NCBI GenBank assembly: GCA_015060865.1
Contig: SUXS01000002.1
Coordinates: 101,882-165,881, forward strand
Direction of reading: 5' to 3'
Length of the DNA stretch: 64,000 nt
From: Bacteroidales bacterium
Lineage (GTDB): Bacteria; Bacteroidota; Bacteroidia; Bacteroidales; Bacteroidaceae
Part shown: in pieces, positions 1-13,170 of the stretch
How the letters are laid out: the number at the start of each line of letters is the position of its first letter
How positions within the stretch are numbered: the first letter of the stretch is position 1
The notes under the pieces: model-generated
The model's input: the letters and a program-made list of their open reading frames with translations, nothing else
Databases searched by the model: none
What the model was told of the DNA's origin: nothing
Made by a program: the position numbers and the translations under genes

Positions 1-1974
1 GTCAAGGTTGCCAAACTTGTAGTTACCCGTTTCAATAGCCATGAAGGGAATCTCTTCAATGCTTTCGTAATCAGTGGATGTAGAGGTAAGCCATGCAAGC
101 GGCTGATAGGTAAAACTGGAGGTGCGGATTTTTGTCAACAGATTGCCAAGGTGCAACTTGGTATTCTCGTTACTAATAGAACCCATAAAGATAGCTGGAG
201 TAGAACTGAACTTCTCGGTAAACTCCATAGAGAGTGCATCGGTGGTGAGGAGCGGAAGATTGCCGTACTGGAAAGCAGAGGTACCTTGGATGCTAGCTTT
301 GGCTGCCTTGATGCTTTGCGAAGCCCGTTGTGCCTTAGCGGGGGTGATATTTACGACGCGATAATCATATATACCCGGCTCAGTAATAGTGTCAACATAG
401 CTGTAAGAAATCGACTTCCCTGTCATATCCTTAGGATTGACAATGCCTACGGTGGTGTAGGTGTCGTCTGATTCGGCTTTGCGCTGTATTTGAATCTCGT
501 CAAGCATATCGCCATTAGTATCGGTCCAAGTAACTTTGTAGGCACCTTTTGCTTGATTATCCCATGCGCCGTTAATACTGGCAGGAGCCGTATATACGAC
601 GTTAGGCACCTTCTCATAGGCTTTACGGTAGGCCATACCCGACTTCATGTCGCGGTAGTATTCGCCCGTAAGCGACATTTCAGTGCCACGAATCAATTTA
701 GAGCAGTCAGCCTCTCCATTCCAATAAGCATAGCGTTCTACATAGGGAGAGTTATTCAATGTAGTAAGAATGTTCCTCATCTCATTGAGATTCTTCTGCT
801 GGTTAGCTACGGAAAAACTGCGGTCGGTAGCAAAGATACCATTATTGTTCCATGAGGCTCCCCATACATATTCGGTAATCCAAATGGGACGCTTCCCATA
901 TTTATTATAATAGTACTCCATATTACCGAATCCACTTGCCCAGTAGCAGTGGAGGTCGAGGATATCGCAACGCCATCCACGCTTGTCGACCTCGGCGATG
1001 AACTGATCGAGGTGGCTCCAGCTGCCATCATGTGAAGACTCAGAGCAGAGGCGCATACCAGTGCGCATAAGGTCTTGCCATTGGTTGAGAATAACCTCTA
1101 CGCTCTGCGGAGTATCGTCGGCACTGTTGCCCGGCTCATTGTTGGTCTGCATATGGCAAGAGAAGTTTACACTACCGCAGGCCGATGCAGATGGCCAAGC
1201 CACATAAATCTGATGAGGCACGCACTCACGGTCGGGCAAATGATTGACTCCAGTCGCCCAGTCGTAGCAATAAGTGGTACCCAGCATCACGTTGCGGTCA
1301 AATCCCGTATCACTAGCCAAGCCCTTCTTCTGGACATCGTGCCATTGGAATACACGATAAGAGGAGATACGCCCGTCAAAGACCTCGGGAAGTACAGGCA
1401 ACTCGAGATCCTCAGTGTCGGCAATAAAGCAACGGCTGTATCCCCATCCGCTCTTGCCCGTGGCAAAGGTTACCATGTAGCCACGCTTAAGTTTGAAACT
1501 GCGAATTTGATTGTTGAGCTTAGCTTCGGAAAGCGTGTTCATAAAACCTCCTGAGTGCTCTAAGCCAAAAGCGTTGACTGCCGTGCCACCATAATCCTGT
1601 TCAGAATACACTGTCAAGGGTTTGAAATCCTTCGCGTAGGGCATAATGATGGTACCGTGCGCATACATACGCACTTGGCAGTTCACACCATTGACAGCTT
1701 GTTCCCCATTGATGAACACATGACCATCGAGCAATTTCTGCTCCAACACATAGCTCGGCCGTATTTCCCGAATGATGAGTACAGCATGTTCGGTATTGGT
1801 GATGTTGATCTTGCCATTCTCCGTAAAAGGTGTAGCATTGGTAATCACGTAATCCACATCGGCGTCGATAGTAACATCAGATGACACCTGATTGACTTCT
1901 TTGAGAGTGTTGGCTGCGTGGGCGGTAAAACTCAGAGCAAGCAGCATGATACAAGAGAGTTTTCTAAAATTCAT
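1..1974 (-). CDS. Secreted glycoside hydrolase, Glycosyl_hydro_cc / GH128-like catalytic core (3' part off window)
   Basis: Manual reverse-strand translation from ATG at 1974: MNFRKLSCIMLLALSFTAHAANT... signal peptide; ...WRCDILDLHCYWASGFGNMEYYYNKYGKRPIWITEYVWGASW... typical of glycosyl hydrolase catalytic core; open to window edge. Confidence 0.75.
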   Translation of the reverse strand, partial: MNFRKLSCIMLLALSFTAHAANTLKEVNQVSSDVTIDADVDYVITNATPFTENGKINITNTEHAVLIIREIRPSYVLEQKLLDGHVFINGEQAVNGVNCQVRMYAHGTIIMPYAKDFKPLTVYSEQDYGGTAVNAFGLEHSGGFMNTLSEAKLNNQIRSFKLKRGYMVTFATGKSGWGYSRCFIADTEDLELPVLPEVFDGRISSYRVFQWHDVQKKGLASDTGFDRNVMLGTTYCYDWATGVNHLPDRECVPHQIYVAWPSASACGSVNFSCHMQTNNEPGNSADDTPQSVEVILNQWQDLMRTGMRLCSESSHDGSWSHLDQFIAEVDKRGWRCDILDLHCYWASGFGNMEYYYNKYGKRPIWITEYVWGASWNNNGIFATDRSFSVANQQKNLNEMRNILTTLNNSPYVERYAYWNGEADCSKLIRGTEMSLTGEYYRDMKSGMAYRKAYEKVPNVVYTAPASINGAWDNQAKGAYKVTWTDTNGDMLDEIQIQRKAESDDTYTTVGIVNPKDMTGKSISYSYVDTITEPGIYDYRVVNITPAKAQRASQSIKAAKASIQGTSAFQYGNLPLLTTDALSMEFTEKFSSTPAIFMGSISNENTKLHLGNLLTKIRTSSFTYQPLAWLTSTSTDYESIEEIPFMAIETGNYKFGNLD

Positions 1975-2303
1975 ATGTCGATGTTCTTATTGGTTGCTTT
2001 ATTTTGCAGCGGGAAGGGTCCCTAAGTACAATACAATATAGCTAAATTACTAATATTCCGTGACAAAGATAGGAAAAGTTTTCTAATAAATACAAAAGAA
2101 GACCATTATTTAATGCTTTTATTATGAAATTGGATAGGATTTTGTTAATATGGTTTAAAAGTAATATTGTCTTTTATGCCTTTCGCATGTGGTAGTGCTT
2201 CTGTAAATGCAGAGAAAACGGCTATCAGGCATATTTATGCGGCCGAAGACCTACAAGGGAGCTGTGATATTGCCAAGAATATACTTCTTTTTATTGTCGA
2301 CTT

Positions 2304-2335
2304 TTTGGGCATATGCTTCTTTTTCTGTATTTTTG
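2304..2335 (+). promoter_or_regulatory. Bacteroidetes-type promoter for GH2 gene (TTTG-N20-TATTTTTG)
   Basis: TTTG 2304-2307 and TATTTTTG 2328-2335, 20-nt spacing, ~65 nt upstream of ATG 2401. Confidence 0.6.
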
Positions 2336-2379
2336 CAATCACATAGTATTATGAATGGCTTGAAAAATATTCTTTTTAA

Positions 2380-5499
<3,120 letters not shown>

Positions 5500-5527
5500 G
5501 CAGTATTATTGGTTAATCTTATATCGC

Positions 5528-5574
5528 GAAAGATTGGGGCGTATGCCGTGAGGCATGCGTCCCTTAATCTTTTT
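5528..5574 (+). terminator. Stem-loop terminator after GH2 gene
   Basis: AAAGATTGGGGCGTATGCC-gtga-GGCATGCGTCCCTTAATCTTTTT. Confidence 0.6.
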
Positions 5575-5677
5575 GCCATGACATTGAGGAATACATTGAA
5601 GAATGAGTGTATATGTGAGAAAATGGAATTTGTAATAACAATAATGAATGACTCACAAAAAAATGAGTGATTTCATA

Positions 5678-5707
5678 TTGCACTTGAGAAAATTTATACT
5701 ATCTTTG
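5678..5707 (+). promoter_or_regulatory. Promoter TTG-N19-TATCTTTG upstream of 144-aa OMP-like gene
   Basis: TTG 5678-5680, TATCTTTG 5700-5707, ATG at 5741. Confidence 0.6.
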
Positions 5708-5740
5708 TCTATGTAATAACTTATTAAAACAATTAGAATT

Positions 5741-6175
5741 ATGAAAAAGCTTTTAGTTATGGCTACTTTATTAGTAGCTACGTTGACAGTTAGTGCACAA
5801 GAATACAACTGGGCGGTAGGAGTTCGTGCCGGCGGTTTTAGTGGACTTACAGTTAAAAAGAATAATGACAGCAATGCTTTGGAATTTGGAGCTTCATGGG
5901 GTGTTGGCAACTATCTTAATGTAGATGGGCTGTATCTTTTACAACAACCCGTTATCGGCGAAGGCTTTACCCTTTACTACGGTGGTGGCGCATATGTTGG
6001 CTTATGGGCCTCTAACTTTGCCCTTGGCGTAGAAGGTGCCGTAGGCCTTGAATACAAACTTTCAAACATCCCTTTAGCTTTCTCGCTGGACTATCGTCCT
6101 AGCATCAACGTGATACCCGTATTCCCAGGATTAGATTTAGTAAACTTTGGACTTGGCATCAAGTACTGTTTCTAA
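5741..6175 (+). CDS. Small outer-membrane beta-barrel-like protein
   Basis: 144 aa, signal peptide, alternating Gly/aromatic beta-strand pattern, ends in ...FGLGIKYCF. Confidence 0.7.
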   Translation: MKKLLVMATLLVATLTVSAQEYNWAVGVRAGGFSGLTVKKNNDSNALEFGASWGVGNYLNVDGLYLLQQPVIGEGFTLYYGGGAYVGLWASNFALGVEGAVGLEYKLSNIPLAFSLDYRPSINVIPVFPGLDLVNFGLGIKYCF

Positions 6176-6193
6176 TCATCTAACCTTTATATA

Positions 6194-6223
6194 AAGAAAA
6201 GAGCGCCAAAAGCGCTCTTTTCT
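6194..6223 (+). terminator. Rho-independent terminator
   Basis: AAGAAAAGAGCGC-CAAAA-GCGCTCTTTTCTT hairpin just after stop at 6175. Confidence 0.8.
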
Positions 6224-6454
6224 TATATGAATATCACCCGTTTACCCCTTTTTAAATAGAAATTCGGATAGTGCTTTTTAACTGTATAGGCATTTTCTCC
6301 TATCGCAGCAATATAGAATAAATTTAGGATTCAGCACTATACATCATGTAATTTATGCTGAAGCCACAAAATGGGAACAGTCCCAATTTTTGATACGTAT
6401 AAGACTCATCAGACACCAATAACAGAAATAACATTTGCAAAAAACTAACCGTCG

Positions 6455-6490
6455 CAAAAAAGTTCGGCATAAGGGCTTTATGCCGAACCT
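6455..6490 (-). terminator. Terminator for sulfatase gene
   Basis: Read on minus: AAGGTTCGGCATAAAGCCCTTATGCCGAACTTTTTTG; perfect stem followed by T-run. Confidence 0.8.
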
Positions 6491-6509
6491 TGTTATATAT
6501 GCAGTTCTT

Positions 6510-8018
6510 CTACGGTAGAGTTACACGGAACATATCACTATGCGTATGTTCACTCAACAATATCTCTTTCATCAGCTTCACCACATCGGGATACTGCGTG
6601 GACAAATCATTATCTTCATGCGTATCGGTAGCCAAATCATAAAGACTACATCTCCCGCCTTGTACTACGAGTTTCCAATCTCCCATACGCAGCGCCATCA
6701 TATCTGTTTCATGAAACTCCCAATATAGGAAATCATGCTTCGGCTGTTCCCCCTCACCAAGCAAGGTCGGTGCGAAAGAGAGTCCATCGAAATAGTCTTT
6801 CTCTATGCGCGGATTGGTATAGCGCCCCACATAATCTTCAATGCCTGCAATGTCACAGAAGGTAGGCATAAGGTCGTAAAACGCCAACTGATGGCTGTTT
6901 ACTACGCCCGCTTCCACTTGCCCAGGCCACCAAGCTATAAATGGCACTCTAATGCCCCCCTCGGTGGTAGAGCGCTTGGTGCCTCGCAATAGTTTCTCCG
7001 TATTGAAATAATCCGGGTCTGCTCCTCCTTCGGTGTGAGGACCATTGTCACTCGTAAAGATAACAAGTGTATTCTTATCAAGCCCCTTGTTGCGCAGTAA
7101 TTCGAGCACCTCACCCACATAAGCATCAAGGCGTGTCACCATGGCAGCAAACTGTTGGTGAGCTACATTGGTGGGATTGTAACGTGAGCCGGCATCGCCG
7201 CCAAAACTCTTCTCTATACAGAAAGCCCCTTGATATGCTTGGAAGATAGAATCCTCGGGCTGAGCCAACTCAGCATGCGGGAGTGTATAAGTGAATATTC
7301 CAAAGAAAGGTTTGTCAGGTGTCTGTTGGTTTATCCATTCCATAGCGCGCTGATGAATCAATTCTGCCGAATAGTCTTTGCGATTCTTGTAATCAGCGCC
7401 ATGCATAGCATAATTGATGTTATTCTCCAACACCTCACGGCGAACATCGGTATCACCTGCCGTGCGACTATAGGCATTAAGGAAATTGGGATAATAAAGG
7501 TGTGCTTGGAATTGACACATGAATCCATAATACTCATCAACACCTCGCGTAGCAGGAGTAGAGATGGAGCCCTCATAACCACCTGCCCACTTTCCGAACA
7601 TACCGGTAGTATACCCATTATCCTTCATTATCTCAGGCAAGATAATATGAGCCGTATCGTAGGGTTCCTGTCCTGTCTGTACTGGGTCCTGATTATTGCC
7701 ATACATCATACTTCCTATACGATACTCTTTGTTTCCGCGCACTTTCGTATGTCCGGTATGTTGTCCTGTCATGAAAGACGCACGCGAAGGTGCACTTACA
7801 GGACTTCCAGCATAAGCCTGCGTGAAGCGCATGCCTTCGGCTGCCATGCGATCAAGATGAGGAGTACTAATATATTGCTGACCGTAACAACCAAGATCGG
7901 CATAGCCGAGATCATCACACATGATGTATATGATATTTGGCCGCTGAGGGTGTTGTGCCTGCAAGCCTGGAGCCGCCATTAATCCGCAGCCAAAGAGTAG
8001 CCATTGCTTATTATCCAT
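6510..8018 (-). CDS. Secreted arylsulfatase/sulfatase (Ser-type active site)
   Basis: 502 aa; RPNIIYIMCDDLGYADLGCYG; active-site SAPSRASFMTGQ; KPFFGIFTYTLPH; FTSDNGPH. Confidence 0.93.
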   Translation of the reverse strand: MDNKQWLLFGCGLMAAPGLQAQHPQRPNIIYIMCDDLGYADLGCYGQQYISTPHLDRMAAEGMRFTQAYAGSPVSAPSRASFMTGQHTGHTKVRGNKEYRIGSMMYGNNQDPVQTGQEPYDTAHIILPEIMKDNGYTTGMFGKWAGGYEGSISTPATRGVDEYYGFMCQFQAHLYYPNFLNAYSRTAGDTDVRREVLENNINYAMHGADYKNRKDYSAELIHQRAMEWINQQTPDKPFFGIFTYTLPHAELAQPEDSIFQAYQGAFCIEKSFGGDAGSRYNPTNVAHQQFAAMVTRLDAYVGEVLELLRNKGLDKNTLVIFTSDNGPHTEGGADPDYFNTEKLLRGTKRSTTEGGIRVPFIAWWPGQVEAGVVNSHQLAFYDLMPTFCDIAGIEDYVGRYTNPRIEKDYFDGLSFAPTLLGEGEQPKHDFLYWEFHETDMMALRMGDWKLVVQGGRCSLYDLATDTHEDNDLSTQYPDVVKLMKEILLSEHTHSDMFRVTLP

Positions 8019-8035
8019 AGTATAGAGATATTATG

Positions 8036-10120
8036 TTATTTGTTTATATACAGTTTGGTATTCTTATAACCTTCAGCCGTAGTGGCACGCACTATGTATA
8101 CTCCCCCTTTGATGGCAGCAACGGACAACGTATTGCCACAACAATGAGCCAGCAAAGCTGCATCAACTGAATAAAGGCTCATTGCCAACACTTCCGTACT
8201 GCCTAAGGCCACCACATTATCCGACTGCAAAGAGATGATAACATCATCGTCCTGGTTTGTATTATACTGTATCACGTGAGTATCAACTTCCGTGTTAGCC
8301 GTAAAATAAGCCTTAAGATTTACGTTGCGGTCGACCGTAAAGGTATACTCTGCAGTGGTAGATACCACTACCCCTTCTTCACGCCAGCAGACAAAAGTTG
8401 CATTACCGTAAGGAAGAGCTTTGGCTGTAAGGGTAGTACCATAGGGATATCTATCAGCATCATCAGAAAGTTCTACACTACCTCGGTCAATGGCATTAGC
8501 CGTCAGTGTTACGGTGCGTCCATCCATAGGGGCAGCTGTCGTAAGGAGGAAGTCATAAACAAATCCTTCCACATCATCATCAGCCAGATTGAGTCCATTG
8601 CTGTTGACACGTATACGCATGCGAGAAGATTTTTCAGCCGCATCCTCAGGAACAACTATGCTCACCTTACCCTCTTTGCCGGATAGTGCTATCGGATGTA
8701 CACCTTCAAACACTCCATCAGAATTCCAGTCAGTATATGCAGTGACCGTAAGGTCCGCTTCTGGAAGATTCGCTAACGTGACATCAAGGTCAAAAGCCGC
8801 TCCGCGTGTGACTACTCCCTTATCGTATGGACAAGGGATGTGCCATGCCGATGGTCTGGACGAGGACTCATAACAAATATGTCCTGTAGCTCCTTCGCCA
8901 TGCAAATGGAATGCCGTGAGATAATTGGAGCCTACCGATCCGCAAGGATTGAAGTATACGTTGAACGACTTTGCCCAAGCTGTATGTTGCGGTTTCACGA
9001 ATGTGTCGGTAGTTTCCACTAACCTCCAATACGAACCGACGCGATTGGTACCTGCCTGCCAAGTTATCACATAATCAGATGCTCCATCCTTATTGAGAGC
9101 ACGAGGTCCTGCACTTTCGTTAGCATAGTCGGCACAATCTGTCGAACTCAAATAATGGCACCCCACAATTTCTCCGCTAGTAGCAGCCGTCGCTCCCACA
9201 TAGTACTCTACGGGGGTGGAAGAGGTCATAATCCTTGATGCCGACGAAGGAGTAAGGTTACAACTGCCCAGATAGCGGCCTGTCACCGTATTCTTGATAT
9301 AATAGCAATTTTCGTTACCAGAAGGTATAAATTGCCAGAATTGCGCCTTACCCGTATTCTTACCGGCCACAGTAAGGTAATGAGTCCCTCCTTCCGTAAT
9401 GTGGTTACTTCCTGTATTCTTCCATTGTAAATAATATACCTTAGCTGTACTGTCCGAGGGCTCAGGTTCTAGATCGGGTTCAACGTCTGAGTTCGCGACA
9501 CAAAGCACAACTTCAGAGAGTCCAAAGAAACATCCCGCATTGGTTGTTCCTTTTGTGATAATTAACTTCAGGGTTAACGGATCGCCTGCGTTCACCTTTT
9601 CAGAGCTATCCATATTCCAAATTTGATGCACATTCCCTGCCGTACCTATATTGGCTGCGATGTCTATGTTTGCAAGGAAGCCAAAAGTACCCATCGTTCC
9701 ATCCTCCTTCGCTACAGAGGCCATCACATTCCATTGACGTGTCACGCCATCGGTATTCTCCTGATAGTTATTTCCACCGTTGAGAGCATGTATATCTAGT
9801 CCTATACGATTAAAAGCGAATCCTTCAGGAAGACCCTCTATGGTCAAAATCAATTCAATAGTGGGCCCCATATTTGCATTTACATTGGGACACACAATTG
9901 ACGGTGTTACTGCTGCAGCAGTAGCTTTCAGATTATGCGATGAAGCTAATGTCGCCGTAATGCCCTGAAGGGTTGTGCCCATACCGTCGGTTACTACTAC
10001 CTCCACGCTCTGCGCATCGGTTCCCGTACGATTGAATTTAAGGCTGATTATTTCATCTGAAGCCCATACAGATACACAATTCATCAGCGAACAAGCAAAA
10101 ATCACCAAGTATGTTTTCAT
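8036..10120 (-). CDS. Secreted multidomain protein with ricin-like and GEVED domains and T9SS-like C-terminal tail
   Basis: Likely start MKTYLVIFACSLMNCVSVWAS; ITAYTDWNSDGVFEG... GEVED-like; C-term GGVYIVRATTAEGYKNTKLYINK. Confidence 0.7.
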   Translation of the reverse strand: MKTYLVIFACSLMNCVSVWASDEIISLKFNRTGTDAQSVEVVVTDGMGTTLQGITATLASSHNLKATAAAVTPSIVCPNVNANMGPTIELILTIEGLPEGFAFNRIGLDIHALNGGNNYQENTDGVTRQWNVMASVAKEDGTMGTFGFLANIDIAANIGTAGNVHQIWNMDSSEKVNAGDPLTLKLIITKGTTNAGCFFGLSEVVLCVANSDVEPDLEPEPSDSTAKVYYLQWKNTGSNHITEGGTHYLTVAGKNTGKAQFWQFIPSGNENCYYIKNTVTGRYLGSCNLTPSSASRIMTSSTPVEYYVGATAATSGEIVGCHYLSSTDCADYANESAGPRALNKDGASDYVITWQAGTNRVGSYWRLVETTDTFVKPQHTAWAKSFNVYFNPCGSVGSNYLTAFHLHGEGATGHICYESSSRPSAWHIPCPYDKGVVTRGAAFDLDVTLANLPEADLTVTAYTDWNSDGVFEGVHPIALSGKEGKVSIVVPEDAAEKSSRMRIRVNSNGLNLADDDVEGFVYDFLLTTAAPMDGRTVTLTANAIDRGSVELSDDADRYPYGTTLTAKALPYGNATFVCWREEGVVVSTTAEYTFTVDRNVNLKAYFTANTEVDTHVIQYNTNQDDDVIISLQSDNVVALGSTEVLAMSLYSVDAALLAHCCGNTLSVAAIKGGVYIVRATTAEGYKNTKLYINK

Positions 10121-10172
10121 GTAATCACACCTTATTTTAATGTTTTCATAGCAGTGCCTCTTCATGATCCTA

Positions 10173-11465
10173 TCAAATAAATATATACTTTAATATGAAG
10201 AGGATGGCCAGAATCACCATCGTGGCATTCAATTTCTTGAGTTTACCGCTGATGAGGTTGAGCAGCACGTAGGTAATCATACCGAGGAGGATACCGTTGG
10301 AGATGGAATACGACATAGGCATCATGATGAGGCACACGAAGGCAGGGATTGACTCGGTGTAGTCATCGAACGGGATATGGCGTATGGGCTCCAGCATGAG
10401 CAGACCCACGATAATCAGTACGGGAGCCGTAGCTGCCGAAGGGATAGAAAGGAACAGTGGCGAGAAGAACAGCGTCACTGCAAAGCAGCAGGCAATAACG
10501 AATGCTGTGAGACCCGAGCGACCGCCCTGAGCCACACCCGAGGCACTCTCCACATAGGTGGTAGTGGTAGATGTACCCAACATAGCACCCACAGTGGTAG
10601 CGATAGCATCGGCCATGAAAGCCTCCTTGATACGATGTACACGACCATCCTTATCAATCATATTAGCCTTGGTACATACACCTACGAGAGTACCTACGGT
10701 ATCAAACATGTCGATGAAGAGGAAGGTGAACACCACCACAAGCATGTCGAGCGTGAAGATCTGTTCCCACTCAAACTGGCAGAAGATGGGAGCAATGGAA
10801 TGGGGCTGTGAGAGTATGCCCTTAAACTCGGTCACGCCCATCGGGATACCGATGACTGTGGTGACGAGAATACCGATAAGCATGGCTCCGCGCACATTCT
10901 TGGCGTAGAGGAAGCCTGTGATGAGCAAACCGATCAAAGCCAGCAAAGCAGAGCCTGAGGTGATGTCGCCCAATACCACAAGAGTGGCATTGTCATTGAT
11001 GATGACACCGGCATTCTGCAAACCGATAAACGCGATGAAGAGTCCGATACCGGCTCCGATAGCATAGCGCAGATTCTGCGGAATGGCATTGACGATAGCC
11101 TCGCGGATGTTGGTCACTGTCATGAGAATGAACAGCACACCCTCGATGAGCACGGCGGTGAGGGCAAACTGCCACGAATAGCCCATACCCATACATACGG
11201 TGTACACGAAGAAGGCATTGAGGCCCATACCCGGTGCCAAGCCAAAGGGGAGCTTACCCCAGAAAGCCATTACGAGCGTACCTACGATGGCAGCCAGCGC
11301 AGTAGAGGTGAAGACCGCTCCTGCAGGCATACCGTCGAGAAGACTGAACATGGCGGGATTGACAGCCAGGATATACGACATGGTGAGGAATGTGGTAATA
11401 CCGGCCAAAACCTCGGTGCGTACGGTGGTTTCCTTAGGGTTGAAACCAAAAAGTTTGTTTAACAT
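10173..11465 (-). CDS. NCS2 (AzgA-type) xanthine/uracil/adenine-guanine permease
   Basis: 430 aa; MLNKLFGFNPKETTVRTEVLAGITTFLTMSYILAVNP...; GMGLNAFF; TVGTLVGV. Confidence 0.92.
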   Translation of the reverse strand: MLNKLFGFNPKETTVRTEVLAGITTFLTMSYILAVNPAMFSLLDGMPAGAVFTSTALAAIVGTLVMAFWGKLPFGLAPGMGLNAFFVYTVCMGMGYSWQFALTAVLIEGVLFILMTVTNIREAIVNAIPQNLRYAIGAGIGLFIAFIGLQNAGVIINDNATLVVLGDITSGSALLALIGLLITGFLYAKNVRGAMLIGILVTTVIGIPMGVTEFKGILSQPHSIAPIFCQFEWEQIFTLDMLVVVFTFLFIDMFDTVGTLVGVCTKANMIDKDGRVHRIKEAFMADAIATTVGAMLGTSTTTTYVESASGVAQGGRSGLTAFVIACCFAVTLFFSPLFLSIPSAATAPVLIIVGLLMLEPIRHIPFDDYTESIPAFVCLIMMPMSYSISNGILLGMITYVLLNLISGKLKKLNATMVILAILFILKYIFI

Positions 11466-11490
11466 AGTCTACGATGATTAACAGTTTGTT

Positions 11491-12237
11491 TTAGAAGGTC
11501 CATTTAGCACCGAGGGCGGGTCTTACGAAAAAGCCATCAGAACCTCCGAAATTATACGAAAGTTCGACCTCACCACCTACGCTGAGGGGAATGTTGTTCC
11601 AACCGGGGATCTTGTTGAGGTTAACCCACAATTGCGGTTCTGCCAAGAAGATGGATGTATCAGCCTCGCGCCAAAAATCAGCAAAGCCGCTGAAAGAGCA
11701 CCATCCTTGGAAGAGGCTCAAACCCCATACACCCGTCAGCTGAAAGCTGTGCATACGGCACTTGCCAGTATAGTCTTTGAGGCCAGGAATGGCTTTGTAC
11801 ATCGCTGAGACAGACCAAGTCTTGGAGAAGTCTGCCGAATGGCCTGAATAGGTGAGACCAGCCAGCCAGTTATTGTTAAATCTAGCCGCCATCGTTCCCA
11901 TAGGAGTAGCGAAAGTGGTCAAACCTCCATCAAACTCAACATGTATCGATAACCAGTTCCAATCAGTGTCTTGCCAAAAGCAGAGTTCGCGAGCAATCTC
12001 AGTATATGCGCCGATAGCCGTAGGACTGTAGTCCATATCTACAAAATAGAAGGTGCTACCGAAGGCGTCGGGGCGGAACATCTCGAGTGTAGATGTCACA
12101 CAGCCACGTTCTGTGTCGTAAAATACTTGAAGGTTCTGTGCCTGAGCACCCACCTTTACCAATAACATGATTACCAATACTAAGCATCTGTTTCTATACT
12201 GTGCAATCCAGCAACCAAGGGAACTGTTCTTTTTCAT
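11491..12237 (-). CDS. DUF5020 / Tsx-like nucleoside-specific outer membrane channel
   Basis: 248 aa; NLQVFYDTERGCVTSTLEMFRPDAFGSTFYFVDMDY..., C-terminal ...PALGAKWTF; adjacent to purine permease. Confidence 0.75.
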   Translation of the reverse strand: MKKNSSLGCWIAQYRNRCLVLVIMLLVKVGAQAQNLQVFYDTERGCVTSTLEMFRPDAFGSTFYFVDMDYSPTAIGAYTEIARELCFWQDTDWNWLSIHVEFDGGLTTFATPMGTMAARFNNNWLAGLTYSGHSADFSKTWSVSAMYKAIPGLKDYTGKCRMHSFQLTGVWGLSLFQGWCSFSGFADFWREADTSIFLAEPQLWVNLNKIPGWNNIPLSVGGEVELSYNFGGSDGFFVRPALGAKWTF

Positions 12238-12540
12238 GATTTTACTTTATGTGTGTTATTTTAGGTTTTATTTGAAAAGCGCTACAAATATAATGTTTTT
12301 TGGGGATTATACACGTATGCCGATAAAAAAACATGAGAGGGAGATGAGACTGTGCTCCATATAGGAGCCATGCATTTCAAAGCCTAACCCACAATAACTA
12401 TACAAGCATACTAACTGGACAAAGCTTGTTCCTCACGGCCTTCAGAAGCACAAATGTGACACCGACGAAGGTATTTGTAAAGGAAAATAAAGGTAGAATG
12501 AAAAAAAAACTGTATTTTTGAGCCGAAAAAGAACAAAGAC

Positions 12541-13155
12541 ATGACTCAGAAGAAAAAAAACAATAAGAAAGAGAAGAAATCATCGTTATACTTCCTTCTC
12601 ATCAACTTGACCGCTATGGCCATTGTTGTGGTAGCAGCCGTACTCATCACTTTTCGATGGATTGACAACTACACCGAACATGGAGTGGCCATCATAGTGC
12701 CCGACATCACAGGCATGCAGGAAGAGGAAGCAATAAAGGTACTGGCTGAGCATCATTTGATAGGGGTAGTATCAGACCACACCTATATCAAGGGAATACC
12801 TTCTGGAGACATTACTGCTCAGCGCCCTGTACAAAACGCTAAAGTGAAACGTGGACGCAAAATATACCTCACCGTAAGCACAGGCAACCATCCCATGATT
12901 GCCATACCCGACATCATTGACAACACCTCACTCCGCCAAGCAGAGTCACGTTTGCGTGCTGCAGGCTTCAAGTTAGCACCAAACGACACCATTGACGGAG
13001 AACTTGATTGGGTATATGGCATACGTTATCAAGGGCGCAAATTACAGAATGGCGAGAAGGTTCCCGAAGGTACCGAATTGACAATCATAATCGGTGGAGG
13101 CAAAAAAGATGAGGTCGATATGATTGGTGCTACCGTAGAGGAGGGATGGTTCTGA
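12541..13155 (+). CDS. PASTA domain-containing membrane protein
   Basis: 204 aa; one TM then VPDITGMQEEEAIKVLAEHHL... and IPDIIDNTSLRQAESRLRAAGFKL PASTA repeats. Confidence 0.9.
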   Translation: MTQKKKNNKKEKKSSLYFLLINLTAMAIVVVAAVLITFRWIDNYTEHGVAIIVPDITGMQEEEAIKVLAEHHLIGVVSDHTYIKGIPSGDITAQRPVQNAKVKRGRKIYLTVSTGNHPMIAIPDIIDNTSLRQAESRLRAAGFKLAPNDTIDGELDWVYGIRYQGRKLQNGEKVPEGTELTIIIGGGKKDEVDMIGATVEEGWF

Positions 13156-13170
13156 CAAAGGACAATCGAT

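Noticed and set aside
122-1884. Short + strand ORFs in the first 1.9 kb
   Set aside because: Covered by the single continuous minus-strand glycoside hydrolase frame that exits the window
7230-7982. 250-aa + strand ORF within sulfatase
   Set aside because: Antisense to the sulfatase gene; no domain signatures
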